NCBI GenBank assembly: GCA_004293815.1
Contig: RDZD01000019.1
Coordinates: forward strand, 22,163-86,162
Length of the DNA: 64,000 bases
Source of the DNA: Cytophagales bacterium
GTDB taxonomy: Bacteria; Bacteroidota; Bacteroidia; Cytophagales; Bernardetiaceae
Direction: 5' to 3'
Part shown: piece by piece, positions 38,093 through 47,194 of the stretch
Layout of the letters: the number at the start of each line of letters is the position of its first letter
Position numbering within the stretch: position 1 is the stretch's first letter
Program-made: the position numbers and the translations under genes
The notes under the pieces: generated by a model
Seen by the model: only the letters and a program-made list of their open reading frames with translations
Databases searched by the model: none
What the model was told of the DNA's origin: nothing

Positions 38093-39178
38093 ATGAGTGT
38101 GCTCATCAATGTACAACCTTTGCCTGAGGCCAAACTGCCCAAGCCAGACATCCGCAAATTGGGTGTGCCACAGTTAGCGGAATGGCTGTTAAGTCATGGA
38201 TTCAAAGCCTTTCACGCCAAGCAAATTTATAAGTGGCTTTGGCAACGTTCCCTCAAGGATTTTTCTGAAATGACCGATCTCAGTCTCGCGCTGCGAAATG
38301 CGCTAGAGGCTCACTTTGGATTCTATCCTTTAAGCGTTCAGGAAGTTCAGAAAAGCCAAGATGGTACACTTAAGGTAGGTTTTTCGCTTTATGACCGCAA
38401 CTTGGTAGAGGGAGTCCTTATTCCTACCGAAGATCGCATGACTGCCTGCATCTCCTCACAGGTGGGTTGCTCTCTGTCCTGTAAGTTTTGCGCTACAGGT
38501 TTTATGGACAAAAAGCGTAATTTGACTGCACCTGAAATTTACGACCAAGTATTTGAAATAAATCAGCAAGCTCTCAAGAATTACCAAGCGCGGCTCACGA
38601 ACATCGTATACATGGGCATGGGAGAACCTCTTCTCAACTACCAGAATGTCCTGTCCTCCATAGAAAAAATCACTTCGCCTGACGGTTTAGGCATGTCGCC
38701 CAAGCGTATCACTGTTTCTACGGCAGGTATAGCCAAGATGATTTATAAGTTAGCAGACGACCAAGTCAAATTTAATTTAGCTCTTTCGTTACACGCTGCC
38801 GATGATGAAAAGCGCAACAAAATTATGCCCATCAATGACAGCAATAGTCTTGAGGCTCTTAAAGAAGCTTTGCGTTACTTCTATCGCCAAACCCAAAATA
38901 GAATCACCCTAGAGTATATCTTGTTTGGCAATTTCAACGACAGCCCTCAAGATGCGGACAATCTTTTTAGATTCAGTCAATCCCTAGCTACTCGCATCAA
39001 TATCATTGAATACAATCCTGTGGAGCTAGCTCCTCAGTTTCAGCGTGCTTCAGGGCGTGTTTTGAATCAATTTGCGGCTTATCTGGCAGACCGAGGCGCA
39101 ATCGTAACCGTTCGGAAAAGCAGGGGGATGGATATAGATGCAGCCTGTGGGCAGCTAGCGAATAAAAACAAAGTTTAG
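38093..39178 (+). CDS. rlmN: 23S rRNA/tRNA adenine-C2 methyltransferase RlmN
   Basis: A 361-residue radical-SAM enzyme that methylates C2 of A2503 in 23S rRNA and A37 in some tRNAs. The iron-sulfur cluster motif is CSLSCKFC (Cys126, Cys130, Cys133) followed by ATGFMDK. GMGEPLLN and TVSTAGI are conserved SAM-contact segments. The second catalytic cysteine is at about 353 in DIDAACGQL. The N-terminal RNA-binding region (HAKQIYKWLWQRSLKDFSEM) is present. Full length. It converges on the class III aminotransferase with a 13-bp gap. Confidence 0.96.
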   Translation: MSVLINVQPLPEAKLPKPDIRKLGVPQLAEWLLSHGFKAFHAKQIYKWLWQRSLKDFSEMTDLSLALRNALEAHFGFYPLSVQEVQKSQDGTLKVGFSLYDRNLVEGVLIPTEDRMTACISSQVGCSLSCKFCATGFMDKKRNLTAPEIYDQVFEINQQALKNYQARLTNIVYMGMGEPLLNYQNVLSSIEKITSPDGLGMSPKRITVSTAGIAKMIYKLADDQVKFNLALSLHAADDEKRNKIMPINDSNSLEALKEALRYFYRQTQNRITLEYILFGNFNDSPQDADNLFRFSQSLATRINIIEYNPVELAPQFQRASGRVLNQFAAYLADRGAIVTVRKSRGMDIDAACGQLANKNKV

Positions 39179-39191
39179 AGCTTTTTTAAAA

Positions 39192-40373
39192 CTAGCCCAA
39201 TACCTCTGTTATTGCTTCATTAAGAATTTTGCAGCACTTTTTTATTTCGCTGTCGCTAATAATAAGCGGCGGAGCTATTCGCATAGAATTGTTGCAAAAT
39301 AAAAACCAGTCTGTAAGCACACCTTTTTCTATCGCTTTGTCAATAATGGCTTTGAGTACTTCAAAAGATTCAAACTCCACAGCCATCATCAAGCCTTTGT
39401 ATCGAATATCTTTGATTTTGGGGTGAACAAGCAGGCTTTTAAACAGCTCAGCTTTACGCTCTGCGTCAGTAAAAAAAGCTTCTTTTTGCAGCAAATCCAA
39501 AGCCGTCAAAGCTGCTGCGCAAGATACTGGATGTCCGCCTTGTGTGGTGATATGGCCTAAAATCGGATCATTTTTGAACAATGCCATCAACTTAGAGGAA
39601 GCCGCAAAGCCCCCCAAAGGCATACCACCGCCCATAGCTTTGGCCATGACGACGATGTCAGGCAGTACATTGCTGTGTTCCATGCCCCAAAGCTTGCCTG
39701 TGCGACCAAAACCTGTTTGCACTTCATCAAAAATCAATAAAGCACCTGTTTCGTTACAGCGTGTTCTTAGAGCTTCCAAAAAGCCCTCTGGGGGCAATCT
39801 TACTCCCGATTCGGCTTGAATCGGCTCCACCACCACGGCCGCTGTGTGGGTATCTATGTGTGGGATAACGGTGAGGTCTCCATAGGCGTGTATGTGTACG
39901 TGTGGGAGCAAAGGCTCGAATGCTTTTTTGAAATCATCATTGCCGCAGATGGACAGTGCCCCATGTGAAGAGCCGTGGTAGCTATCCTTGAAAGCTACCA
40001 GTTTGGAACGTTTTGTACTTCTTTTGGCTAGCTTTAGTGCGCCTTCTATGGCTTCACTGCCCGAGTTTACAAAAAAAACTTGCTCAAAACTCTGTGGCAG
40101 GCTCTTGATAAGGGCTTTTGCGAGCTTTATTTGTGGGCTTTGTACAAACTCGCCATACACCATTAAATGAGAGTATTTGCGTATTTGATGTCTAATAGCA
40201 TTTTGTATTTGCTGTTGGCCGTGCCCAAGGTTGCTGACTGCAATGCCTGAAATGAGGTCTATATATTTTTTTCCGCCTCGCCCAAATAAATACACCCCTT
40301 TGGCTCTATTTATTTCCAGCATCAGAGGGAAGTCGGAGGTTTGGGCAAGATACTGAAGAAAAGCCTGACGCAT
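39192..40373 (-). CDS. Class III aminotransferase (acetylornithine/ornithine aminotransferase type)
   Basis: A 393-residue PLP enzyme of fold type I. Motifs: VNSGSEAIEGALKLA (phosphate contact), SYHGSSHGAL, LLIFDEVQTGFGRTGKLW and the Schiff-base lysine K245 in VMAKAMGGGMPLGGF. This subgroup covers acetylornithine, ornithine, 4-aminobutyrate and putrescine aminotransferases. The neighbourhood has no arginine or polyamine genes, so the substrate is left open. The closest guess by length and motif is acetylornithine/succinylornithine-type. It is followed on the opposite strand by rlmN with 13 bp between stop codons. Confidence 0.9.
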   Translation of the reverse strand: MRQAFLQYLAQTSDFPLMLEINRAKGVYLFGRGGKKYIDLISGIAVSNLGHGQQQIQNAIRHQIRKYSHLMVYGEFVQSPQIKLAKALIKSLPQSFEQVFFVNSGSEAIEGALKLAKRSTKRSKLVAFKDSYHGSSHGALSICGNDDFKKAFEPLLPHVHIHAYGDLTVIPHIDTHTAAVVVEPIQAESGVRLPPEGFLEALRTRCNETGALLIFDEVQTGFGRTGKLWGMEHSNVLPDIVVMAKAMGGGMPLGGFAASSKLMALFKNDPILGHITTQGGHPVSCAAALTALDLLQKEAFFTDAERKAELFKSLLVHPKIKDIRYKGLMMAVEFESFEVLKAIIDKAIEKGVLTDWFLFCNNSMRIAPPLIISDSEIKKCCKILNEAITEVLG

Positions 40374-40432
40374 GACTGCTGCTGATTATTGTTTCAAATG
40401 TTTCTATATATTTTTATCCTTGTACGGCACAA

Positions 40433-40468
40433 AAAAAGTTCACAATCCATATAAGGAGTGAACTTTTT
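40433..40468 (-). terminator. Terminator of the CAT-anticodon tRNA
   Basis: Arms 40433-40443 (AAAAAGTTCAC) and 40458-40468 pair perfectly over 11 bp with a 14-nt loop. On the minus strand it ends in seven T. It lies 24 bp after the tRNA. Confidence 0.75.
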
Positions 40469-40491
40469 GGGTTGTTCAAGAAACTAAAAAG

Positions 40492-40565
40492 TGGGCTCAC
40501 TTGGGATCGAACCAAGCACCCTCTGATTATGAGTCAGATGCTCTAACCGACTGAGCTATGAGCCC
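40492..40565 (-). tRNA. tRNA with CAT anticodon (Met elongator or Ile2)
   Basis: A 74-nt cloverleaf on the minus strand: acceptor GGGCTCA/TGAGCCC, D arm GCTC-GAGC, anticodon stem TCTGA/TCAGA with loop CTCATAA (anticodon CAT), T stem CTTGG/CCAAG with TTCGATC, discriminator A. CCA is not encoded. A CAT anticodon with this body can be elongator Met or the lysidine-modified Ile tRNA; sequence comparison would decide. It is not initiator-like, since the acceptor begins with a normal G-C pair. Confidence 0.93.
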
Positions 40566-40582
40566 TTTAGCTTACTGCGATG

Positions 40583-40614
40583 CAAAATTATAAAAAACTT
40601 GCTGATTATACAAA
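40583..40614 (-). promoter_or_regulatory. Promoter of the CAT-anticodon tRNA
   Basis: Minus-strand -33 TTTG (40611-40614), 20-bp spacer, -7 TAATTTTG (40583-40590), 17 bp upstream of the tRNA. A close match to the Bacteroidota consensus. Confidence 0.72.
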
Positions 40615-40861
40615 TTTTATAACTTTTTTTTGTTGAGAGAGGAATCTAAACTTCAACTCAGAAATGGTATCTACTCTTTGGCCTTTTTTAGAACTAAAAT
40701 AGCGCGTAGAGAACTTTATTGCTTCCTACTCTTCCATAGTTTGTTCAATAATAAATTTCTGTTTATCAGTTAATTAAATTGTTTACTAAAGGATTATTAC
40801 TTGTTTAAATTCTCTTGCTTAAATATTTGTGCATATATGCGATAAAAAAGTGATAAAAAAA

Positions 40862-40893
40862 TTTGGATTTAAATATAAAAACTGAGACCTTTG
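40862..40893 (+). promoter_or_regulatory. Promoter of tRNA-Glu
   Basis: -33 TTTG (40862-40865), 20-bp spacer, -7 GACCTTTG (40886-40893), i.e. one mismatch to TAnnTTTG, 26 bp upstream of the tRNA. Confidence 0.6.
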
Positions 40894-40919
40894 CAGCGTC
40901 AAAACTGAGACAACGATAC

Positions 40920-40991
40920 GCGCCGTTCGTCTAGGGGTTAGGACACCACCCTTTCACGGTGGTAACACGGGTTCGATTCCCGTACGGCGTA
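40920..40991 (+). tRNA. tRNA-Glu (TTC anticodon)
   Basis: A 72-nt cloverleaf: acceptor GCGCCGT/ACGGCGT with a G-T first pair, anticodon stem CCACC/GGTGG with loop CTTTCAC (anticodon TTC), T arm ACGGG-TTCGATT-CCCGT, discriminator A. CCA is not encoded. It has its own promoter upstream and a strong terminator downstream. Confidence 0.95.
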
Positions 40992-41296
40992 CAAGCACAA
41001 ATAAACTGCTTTCAGAGGCAGCTTAAGAAAAAGACCACCAGTTTTTGGTGGTCTTTTTGTTTTAAGGTCTAGGCTAAAGATTTGTGTTTTAGTTTAAACG
41101 GTTTTCTAGATGTTTAGGCGCATTTTATTGAGTCTAGTGTTTTAAATAACACCTCAAATGGCTAAAAGTGACATGTTTTTAGCCCGATATGAAGTATTTA
41201 TGTGAAGCATAGATGTTTTTTTAAAAATACTTTCGCATAAAAGTATTTGTATAGAACTTTGTGCTTCTATCACGGGTTTACTCATCAAAAAGCATT
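40992..41296. other. Intergenic region after tRNA-Glu, 305 bp
   Basis: It holds the tRNA terminator (41028-41058) and, near its end, TACTTTCG at 41228-41235, a one-mismatch -7 element for hemL. No gene is seen. Confidence 0.5.
41028..41058 (+). terminator. Intrinsic terminator of tRNA-Glu
   Basis: Arms 41028-41040 (AAAAAGACCACCA) and 41046-41058 pair perfectly over 13 bp, 5-nt loop, followed by T-rich sequence. Confidence 0.92.
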
Positions 41297-42598
41297 ATGA
41301 ACACTATTAAGAGCAAGCAACTCTTTGAGCAAGCAAAAAAAAGTATTGTAGGCGGCGTAAACTCCCCCGTCAGAGCGTTTAAGTCAGTGGGAGGACATCC
41401 TGTTTTCATTAGCTCGGCTAGAGGCCCTTATCTGTATGATGAAGATAATAATCGCTACATAGATCTCATTAACTCTTGGGGACCTATGTTGCTCGGACAC
41501 GCCCACCCAGAAGTGGTTGAGTTTGTGGGTTCTGTGCTGGCCGATTCTTTTTCTTTTGGTGCACCCACCAAGCGTGAAATAGAAGTTGCGGAGCTTATCA
41601 GAGAACTTGTGCCTAGTATAGAGAAAATCCGCATGGTAAACTCTGGTACAGAGGCCACTATGGCTGCTATTAGAGTAGCGCGAGGCTTTACCCAAAAAGA
41701 TAAAATCATTAAGTTTGAAGGCTGCTACCACGGTCATGCAGACTCCTTTTTGATAGCAGCTGGCAGCGGCGCTGCAACTTTTGGAATACCAGATAGTCAG
41801 GGTGTTACAAAGAAAACAGCGCAAGATACGCTTACTGTACCCTACAACGACACGCAAGCACTCGAAGCCTGCTTGGTAGCCAATGCTCACGAAGTGGCAG
41901 CCGTCATATTAGAACCTGTGGTGGGTAATATGGGTTGCGTTATACCTCAAAACGGCTATCTACAAGCTGTGAGACGTTTATGTGATGCGCATGGGGTATT
42001 GCTAATTTTTGACGAGGTAATGACTGGTTTTAGGCTAGCTAAGGGCGGCGCACAAGAGCTTTTTGGTGTGAAACCAGACCTTACCACTTTGGGCAAAATC
42101 ATAGGCGGCGGTATGCCTGTGGGTGCGTATGGTGGGAGAGCTGATATCATGGATATGGTGGCTCCATTAGGGCCTGTTTATCAGGCAGGCACGCTATCTG
42201 GAAATCCTGTTGCGATGGCTTCAGGGCTAGCCACCTTAAAAATTATCAAGAACAACCCTCAGATAATAGAAAAAGCCAATAGAAATACAGAGCAAATAGC
42301 AGAGGGTATGCGCATGATCAATACTAAATTAGGATTGAATTATACCATCAATCGCATCGGTTCTATGTTTACGCTCTTTTTCACTCAGAAGCCAGTGAAT
42401 AACTTTGAAGACGCTAAAACGACAGACACTAAACTTTTTGCACGCTATTTTCATGAAATGCTTAATAGGGGTGTTTACTTAGCTCCTTCGCAGTATGAGA
42501 GCCTGTTCGTGTCGGCAGCTGTACAAGATGCAGATATACAGCACATACTAGAAGCCCATGAGGACTGTATGGCTTTATTGATAGAAACTGAAGCATAA
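41297..42598 (+). CDS. hemL: Glutamate-1-semialdehyde 2,1-aminomutase HemL
   Basis: A 433-residue PLP enzyme that makes 5-aminolevulinate from glutamate-1-semialdehyde, the C5 route to heme. The ATG at 41297 (MNTIKSKQLFEQAKKSIVGG) gives the family N-terminus; an upstream GTG frame is not needed. Conserved parts: GGVNSPVRAFKSVGG, SWGPMLLGHAHP, VNSGTEATMAAIRVARG, CYHGHADSFL, LIFDEVMTGFR and the PLP lysine K267 in TTLGKIIGGGMPVGAYGG. Full length. No other heme genes adjoin. Confidence 0.96.
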   Translation: MNTIKSKQLFEQAKKSIVGGVNSPVRAFKSVGGHPVFISSARGPYLYDEDNNRYIDLINSWGPMLLGHAHPEVVEFVGSVLADSFSFGAPTKREIEVAELIRELVPSIEKIRMVNSGTEATMAAIRVARGFTQKDKIIKFEGCYHGHADSFLIAAGSGAATFGIPDSQGVTKKTAQDTLTVPYNDTQALEACLVANAHEVAAVILEPVVGNMGCVIPQNGYLQAVRRLCDAHGVLLIFDEVMTGFRLAKGGAQELFGVKPDLTTLGKIIGGGMPVGAYGGRADIMDMVAPLGPVYQAGTLSGNPVAMASGLATLKIIKNNPQIIEKANRNTEQIAEGMRMINTKLGLNYTINRIGSMFTLFFTQKPVNNFEDAKTTDTKLFARYFHEMLNRGVYLAPSQYESLFVSAAVQDADIQHILEAHEDCMALLIETEA

Positions 42599-42667
42599 AG
42601 CGAAGTATCTCCTAAAATCAGATACCAAGCTACTATTTACAAGCATGATATTTTTTTATAAAAATGT

Positions 42668-42698
42668 ATTGTAAAATCAAAAAATGTCATTACCTTTG
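42668..42698 (+). promoter_or_regulatory. Promoter of rplS
   Basis: ATTG (42668-42671), 19-bp spacer and exact -7 TACCTTTG (42691-42698) followed by CGC. The predicted leader before the rplS start is about 75 nt. Confidence 0.65.
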
Positions 42699-42779
42699 CG
42701 CCTCATATCATAAAGTATTGTTCTGTTGTTGCGCTGGGACAGCGTTAAATCACTCAACTCCGTAGCCATTCTTAAAGCC

Positions 42780-43136
42780 ATGAGTCTGAATTTAATAAAA
42801 TTAGTAGAAGCTGCTGATGCAGAAAATCGCAAAAAAATGCCTGTATTTAAGGCTGGCGACGTGGTAAATGTTCACGTGAAAATTAGTGAAGGTAACAAAG
42901 AACGCGTTCAGCAGTACCAAGGTACTGTTATTCAGCGTCGTCATACAAACACTAACGGCGAAACATTTACGGTTCGTAAAATATCAAACGGTGTAGGTGT
43001 GGAGCGTATATTTCCAATTCTTTCACCAAGCATTGATAAAATTGAGGTTATTCGTTCTGGTCGTGTAAGAAGAGCGCGTCTCTATTTCTTACGCTACCGC
43101 ACTGGTAAAGCAGCTCGTATCAAGGAGCAACTTTAA
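42780..43136 (+). CDS. rplS: 50S ribosomal protein L19
   Basis: A 118-residue ribosomal protein located at the interface of the 30S and 50S subunits. The start at 42780 ([20 protein letters not shown]) fits the family; the in-frame ATG-like codon at 42726 adds 18 unrelated residues. Family segments: [50 protein letters not shown] and [20 protein letters not shown]. Usually it follows trmD; here it stands alone under its own promoter. Confidence 0.97.
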   Translation: MSLNLIKLVEAADAENRKKMPVFKAGDVVNVHVKISEGNKERVQQYQGTVIQRRHTNTNGETFTVRKISNGVGVERIFPILSPSIDKIEVIRSGRVRRARLYFLRYRTGKAARIKEQL

Positions 43137-43155
43137 AAATATCTGCAGAGACTTG

Positions 43156-43206
43156 CCGTTAGCGTTTTGAGAAAAGGTAACTAACCGACTTTCAAAACGC
43201 TAACGG
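43156..43206. terminator. Terminator between rplS and the convergent lipoprotein gene
   Basis: Arms 43156-43170 (CCGTTAGCGTTTTGA) and 43192-43206 pair perfectly over 15 bp with a 21-nt loop, followed by TTTTTG on the plus strand. Confidence 0.75.
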
Positions 43207-43229
43207 TTTTTGTTGTCTTAAAGATTCAT

Positions 43230-43697
43230 TTACTGAAAATCGGCTGCCTTGTAGCGTTTTATTTCGGTAATAACTGGTGCTTCAGTACTTTCGTCTTGGG
43301 CAGCTTCGTATAGTACAAAATCATCGCCTTGTTTGAGCAAGTAGAACTCAAGCTGTAAACCACCCCAAAAACCGCTACATGATGCAATAGCATCTTTAGG
43401 TACTGCCGACGCTGCACCACTTGGATAAGGGCCGTCGCTGAGCGGCACTGACACCTCATTCCCCTTGAGAGTTTTACCATTAGCTTCTACATCTAGTCGG
43501 GTAGCAGGCTCACCATCCTCAACAGTTTTGATAACTACGAACTTAAAAGTAGGTTTAAGCTCGGTTACGGGATTCTCTGTAACTTCCTCTGCATTGCTTG
43601 TAGCTGTACTGTCTGTAGACACCACTTGCGAGCTGCCACCAGAGCCACATGACATCATGCCTGCTGCTAAGATAACGCACAAAATTTTTTTGAACAT
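43230..43697 (-). CDS. Hypothetical lipoprotein
   Basis: A 155-residue lipoprotein: signal peptide MFKKILCVILAAGMMSC with lipobox MMSC (Cys17) followed by GSGGSS. A Ser/Thr/Glu linker reaches ~45, then a compact beta-rich domain (TFKFVVIKTVEDGEPATRLD, LQLEFYLLKQGDDFVLYEAA). No family is recognised. A TAAATTTG on the minus strand at 43727-43734 is a probable -7 element. It sits between the rplS terminator and tpiA, divergent from the latter, with no operon partner. Confidence 0.72.
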   Translation of the reverse strand: MFKKILCVILAAGMMSCGSGGSSQVVSTDSTATSNAEEVTENPVTELKPTFKFVVIKTVEDGEPATRLDVEANGKTLKGNEVSVPLSDGPYPSGAASAVPKDAIASCSGFWGGLQLEFYLLKQGDDFVLYEAAQDESTEAPVITEIKRYKAADFQ

Positions 43698-43848
43698 ATT
43701 GAAAAACTGTGTTTAGAGTGATAAAACAAATTTATGTAACTAAAAAAATCAAATTTAAGATACTTGCTGCCACAAAACAATATTCAGCCCTATAATAGGT
43801 CAAAAAAGTTATTTATTTTAGTCTGTTTTTTTGTGTTATTTTTTTGTT

Positions 43849-43882
43849 TTTGCAAGTAAGCTTCTCAAAATTACGATATTTG
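43849..43882 (+). promoter_or_regulatory. Putative promoter of tpiA
   Basis: TTTG at 43849-43852 and GATATTTG at 43875-43882 (one mismatch to TAnnTTTG) with a 22-bp spacer, 44 bp before the start codon. Confidence 0.45.
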
Positions 43883-43926
43883 CAACAGAAAATAAATCAT
43901 ATTCTTCACCTACAAGCCCTTGCGCA

Positions 43927-44706
43927 ATGACTCCTGCAAAAATCGTAGCTGCCAACTGGAAAATGAACCTCAACAAAGTGGAAGCACTCTCTCTCGCTTC
44001 GGAAGTGCTTGAGACCGTACGAAGAGAAAACCTGTATAATGTGATCACTATCCTGGCTGCGCCTTACGTACACCTTTACCCCTGTGCGCGTCTGCTGGAA
44101 GGAATTGGCAACTTTCCTGTCTCTTTGGCTGCACAGAACTGCCATCATGAGGCACAAGGAGCTTATACGGGCGAGGTATCAGCGTCTATGTTGCGGTCTT
44201 ATGGAGTAGAATATGTTATCATAGGCCATAGCGAGCGTAGGGAATATGCACGCGAAACAAGCCCAATGTTGCTTGCTAAGCTTAAAATGGCTCTCAAGAA
44301 TGGTATCAAGCCTATTTTTTGCTGTGGTGAACCGCTAGCAGTGCGCGAAGCCGAACAGCAAAATGTATTTGTAGAGCAGCAAGTGCGAGAAGTACTTACA
44401 GGACTAACTCCAGAAGAGTTTGCGCAAATCGTTTTGGCTTACGAGCCAGTATGGGCTATAGGCACAGGCAAAACCGCCAACGCAACGCAAATTGCTCAAA
44501 TGCACCAGTTTCTGCGCAGTATTTTGCTTAGTATACAGCCCCAGCACGGTCTTAGCACCTCGATTCTGTATGGCGGAAGCTGTAAAGCTAGCAATGCCGC
44601 TGAGATTTTTAGTATTGCGAATGTAGACGGTGGTCTAGTGGGTGGAGCTGCTCTGGATGCTAGAGAATTTGTCAATATTATTGCAGCAGCCCAATCATTG
44701 GCTTAG
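43927..44706 (+). CDS. tpiA: Triosephosphate isomerase
   Basis: A 259-residue TIM-barrel enzyme interconverting dihydroxyacetone phosphate and glyceraldehyde 3-phosphate. Catalytic residues: Lys12 in ANWKMN, His101 in IIGHSERR and Glu173 in AYEPVWAIGTGK. The phosphate-binding loops (LYGGSCKA, GLVGGAALD) are present. The ATG at 43927 (MTPAKIVAANWKMN) gives the correct N-terminus; the longer frame lies over the promoter. A bidirectional terminator separates it from atpC. Confidence 0.97.
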   Translation: MTPAKIVAANWKMNLNKVEALSLASEVLETVRRENLYNVITILAAPYVHLYPCARLLEGIGNFPVSLAAQNCHHEAQGAYTGEVSASMLRSYGVEYVIIGHSERREYARETSPMLLAKLKMALKNGIKPIFCCGEPLAVREAEQQNVFVEQQVREVLTGLTPEEFAQIVLAYEPVWAIGTGKTANATQIAQMHQFLRSILLSIQPQHGLSTSILYGGSCKASNAAEIFSIANVDGGLVGGAALDAREFVNIIAAAQSLA

Positions 44707-44725
44707 AGCTTGTTTTAAAGTAAAT

Positions 44726-44769
44726 AAAAAAGCAGACGAATAAAGTAATCTCTATTCGTCTGCTTTTTT
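44726..44769. terminator. Bidirectional terminator between tpiA and atpC
   Basis: Arms 44726-44742 and 44753-44769 pair perfectly over 17 bp (core GCAGACGAATA) with a 10-nt loop, A run before and T run after, so it works for both convergent genes. Confidence 0.92.
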
Positions 44770-44795
44770 AAGCAAACAATTGTGTTTACAAACGC

Positions 44796-45068
44796 TTACT
44801 TAGGCGATGCAAGATTATTGGTTTTGCTTATTGATTCGGCCAAAATAATGACACGATTCTCGAGCACTTCCACCACACCAGCATCAATGAAGTAAGTGTG
44901 ATTGTTTCCATCGTCGGCTTTTACAAAAAGCTCGCCTTCTTCCAATGCACTGATAATGGCAGCGTGCATATCCAGAATTTCAAAAGAGCCTTTAGCACCA
45001 GGCACACGCACAAGGGAGGCTGCTCCTGAATATACAACTTTGTCTGGTGTGATGATTTCTACTTTCAT
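44796..45068 (-). CDS. atpC: ATP synthase F1 subunit epsilon
   Basis: A 90-residue protein with the N-terminal beta-sandwich of epsilon (MKVEIITPDKVVYSGAASLV, GSFEILDMHAAIISALEEGE, GVVEVLENRVIILAE). The C-terminal helical hairpin that regulates ATP hydrolysis in E. coli (139 residues) is absent, as in other short Bacteroidota epsilon subunits. It lies 36 bp after atpD and is co-transcribed with it. Confidence 0.93.
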   Translation of the reverse strand: MKVEIITPDKVVYSGAASLVRVPGAKGSFEILDMHAAIISALEEGELFVKADDGNNHTYFIDAGVVEVLENRVIILAESISKTNNLASPK

Positions 45069-45104
45069 GTAAAAAATATTTTAGGCTAGGTCAAAACAGC
45101 AATG

Positions 45105-46643
<1,539 letters not shown>

Positions 46644-46660
46644 TTACTAGAATTTTGGCG

Positions 46661-46668
46661 CAAAGATA
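46661..46668 (-). promoter_or_regulatory. Putative -7 element of atpDC
   Basis: Minus-strand TATCTTTG followed by CGCC, an exact TAnnTTTG match, 51 bp before the atpD start. No -33 TTTG at the proper distance. Confidence 0.5.
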
Positions 46669-46755
46669 AGCGCAAAATTGATTGAAAGCTGCATAAAGCC
46701 TGTCTTTTTTTAAGTAATAGCCTAAATTATTTATAAGGCTCTCTCTTTTAAGTCT

Positions 46756-47184
46756 TTAAACGGCAGTGGTAAGCACAAATTTTCTGCTCACATCCACCCA
46801 GAAGCGACCTCTTAAGAATTTGCGTCCAATTAGAACCGAATAACGCATGTCTTCTCTGTCTGCAAAAGAGACTAAGGTTCTAACACGCTTTTTGCCAAGT
46901 TTTACTACAATTTTTACTGCAAAACGCTCTTCGCTGTCACCGTTTGAACTTTTGACTACATGTTTTTCGAACTCATCAAAAATCACCGAGGGTGTGGACT
47001 GATACACTTGTACATCAAGGATTTCTTTTCCATCAGCCAAACGTCTTGTTTGAGCACTGAAACAATGAACAGAACAGCCATAAGCTCCTGTATCTATTTT
47101 GGCTGGCACTTTCCAAAGCCCCAAAGCGGGTATATCGATGGCTTCGGCACGACCCACTACCAAAACATTGTCGGGAATATCCAT
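46756..47184 (-). CDS. Retropepsin-like aspartic protease (RimB/DUF785 type)
   Basis: A 142-residue protein with the retropepsin active-site triplet Asp-Thr-Gly at residues 31-33 (KIDTGAYGCSVHC). The closing strand LIGRKFLRGRFWVDV matches the family annotated as ATP-dependent zinc protease or RimK-associated RimB. In other bacteria such proteins partner the ATP-grasp ligase RimK and cleave glutamate tails, but no RimK is in the window. It starts 10 bp after the YfhO-like gene on the same strand and is probably co-transcribed with it. A soluble cytoplasmic location is expected. Function by homology only. Confidence 0.83.
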   Translation of the reverse strand: MDIPDNVLVVGRAEAIDIPALGLWKVPAKIDTGAYGCSVHCFSAQTRRLADGKEILDVQVYQSTPSVIFDEFEKHVVKSSNGDSEERFAVKIVVKLGKKRVRTLVSFADREDMRYSVLIGRKFLRGRFWVDVSRKFVLTTAV

Positions 47185-47194
47185 CAGAGGCTGC

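Larger units (their letters stand above)
40566..40919. other. Intergenic region between divergent tRNA genes, 354 bp
   Basis: AT-rich, with no gene. It holds two divergent consensus promoters (40583-40614 for the CAT tRNA, 40862-40893 for tRNA-Glu) and nothing else that I recognise. Confidence 0.6.

Noticed and set aside
40493..40991. Two closely spaced tRNAs as a mobile-element attachment site
   Set aside because: No integrase, no duplicated tRNA 3' end and no transposase is visible anywhere nearby.
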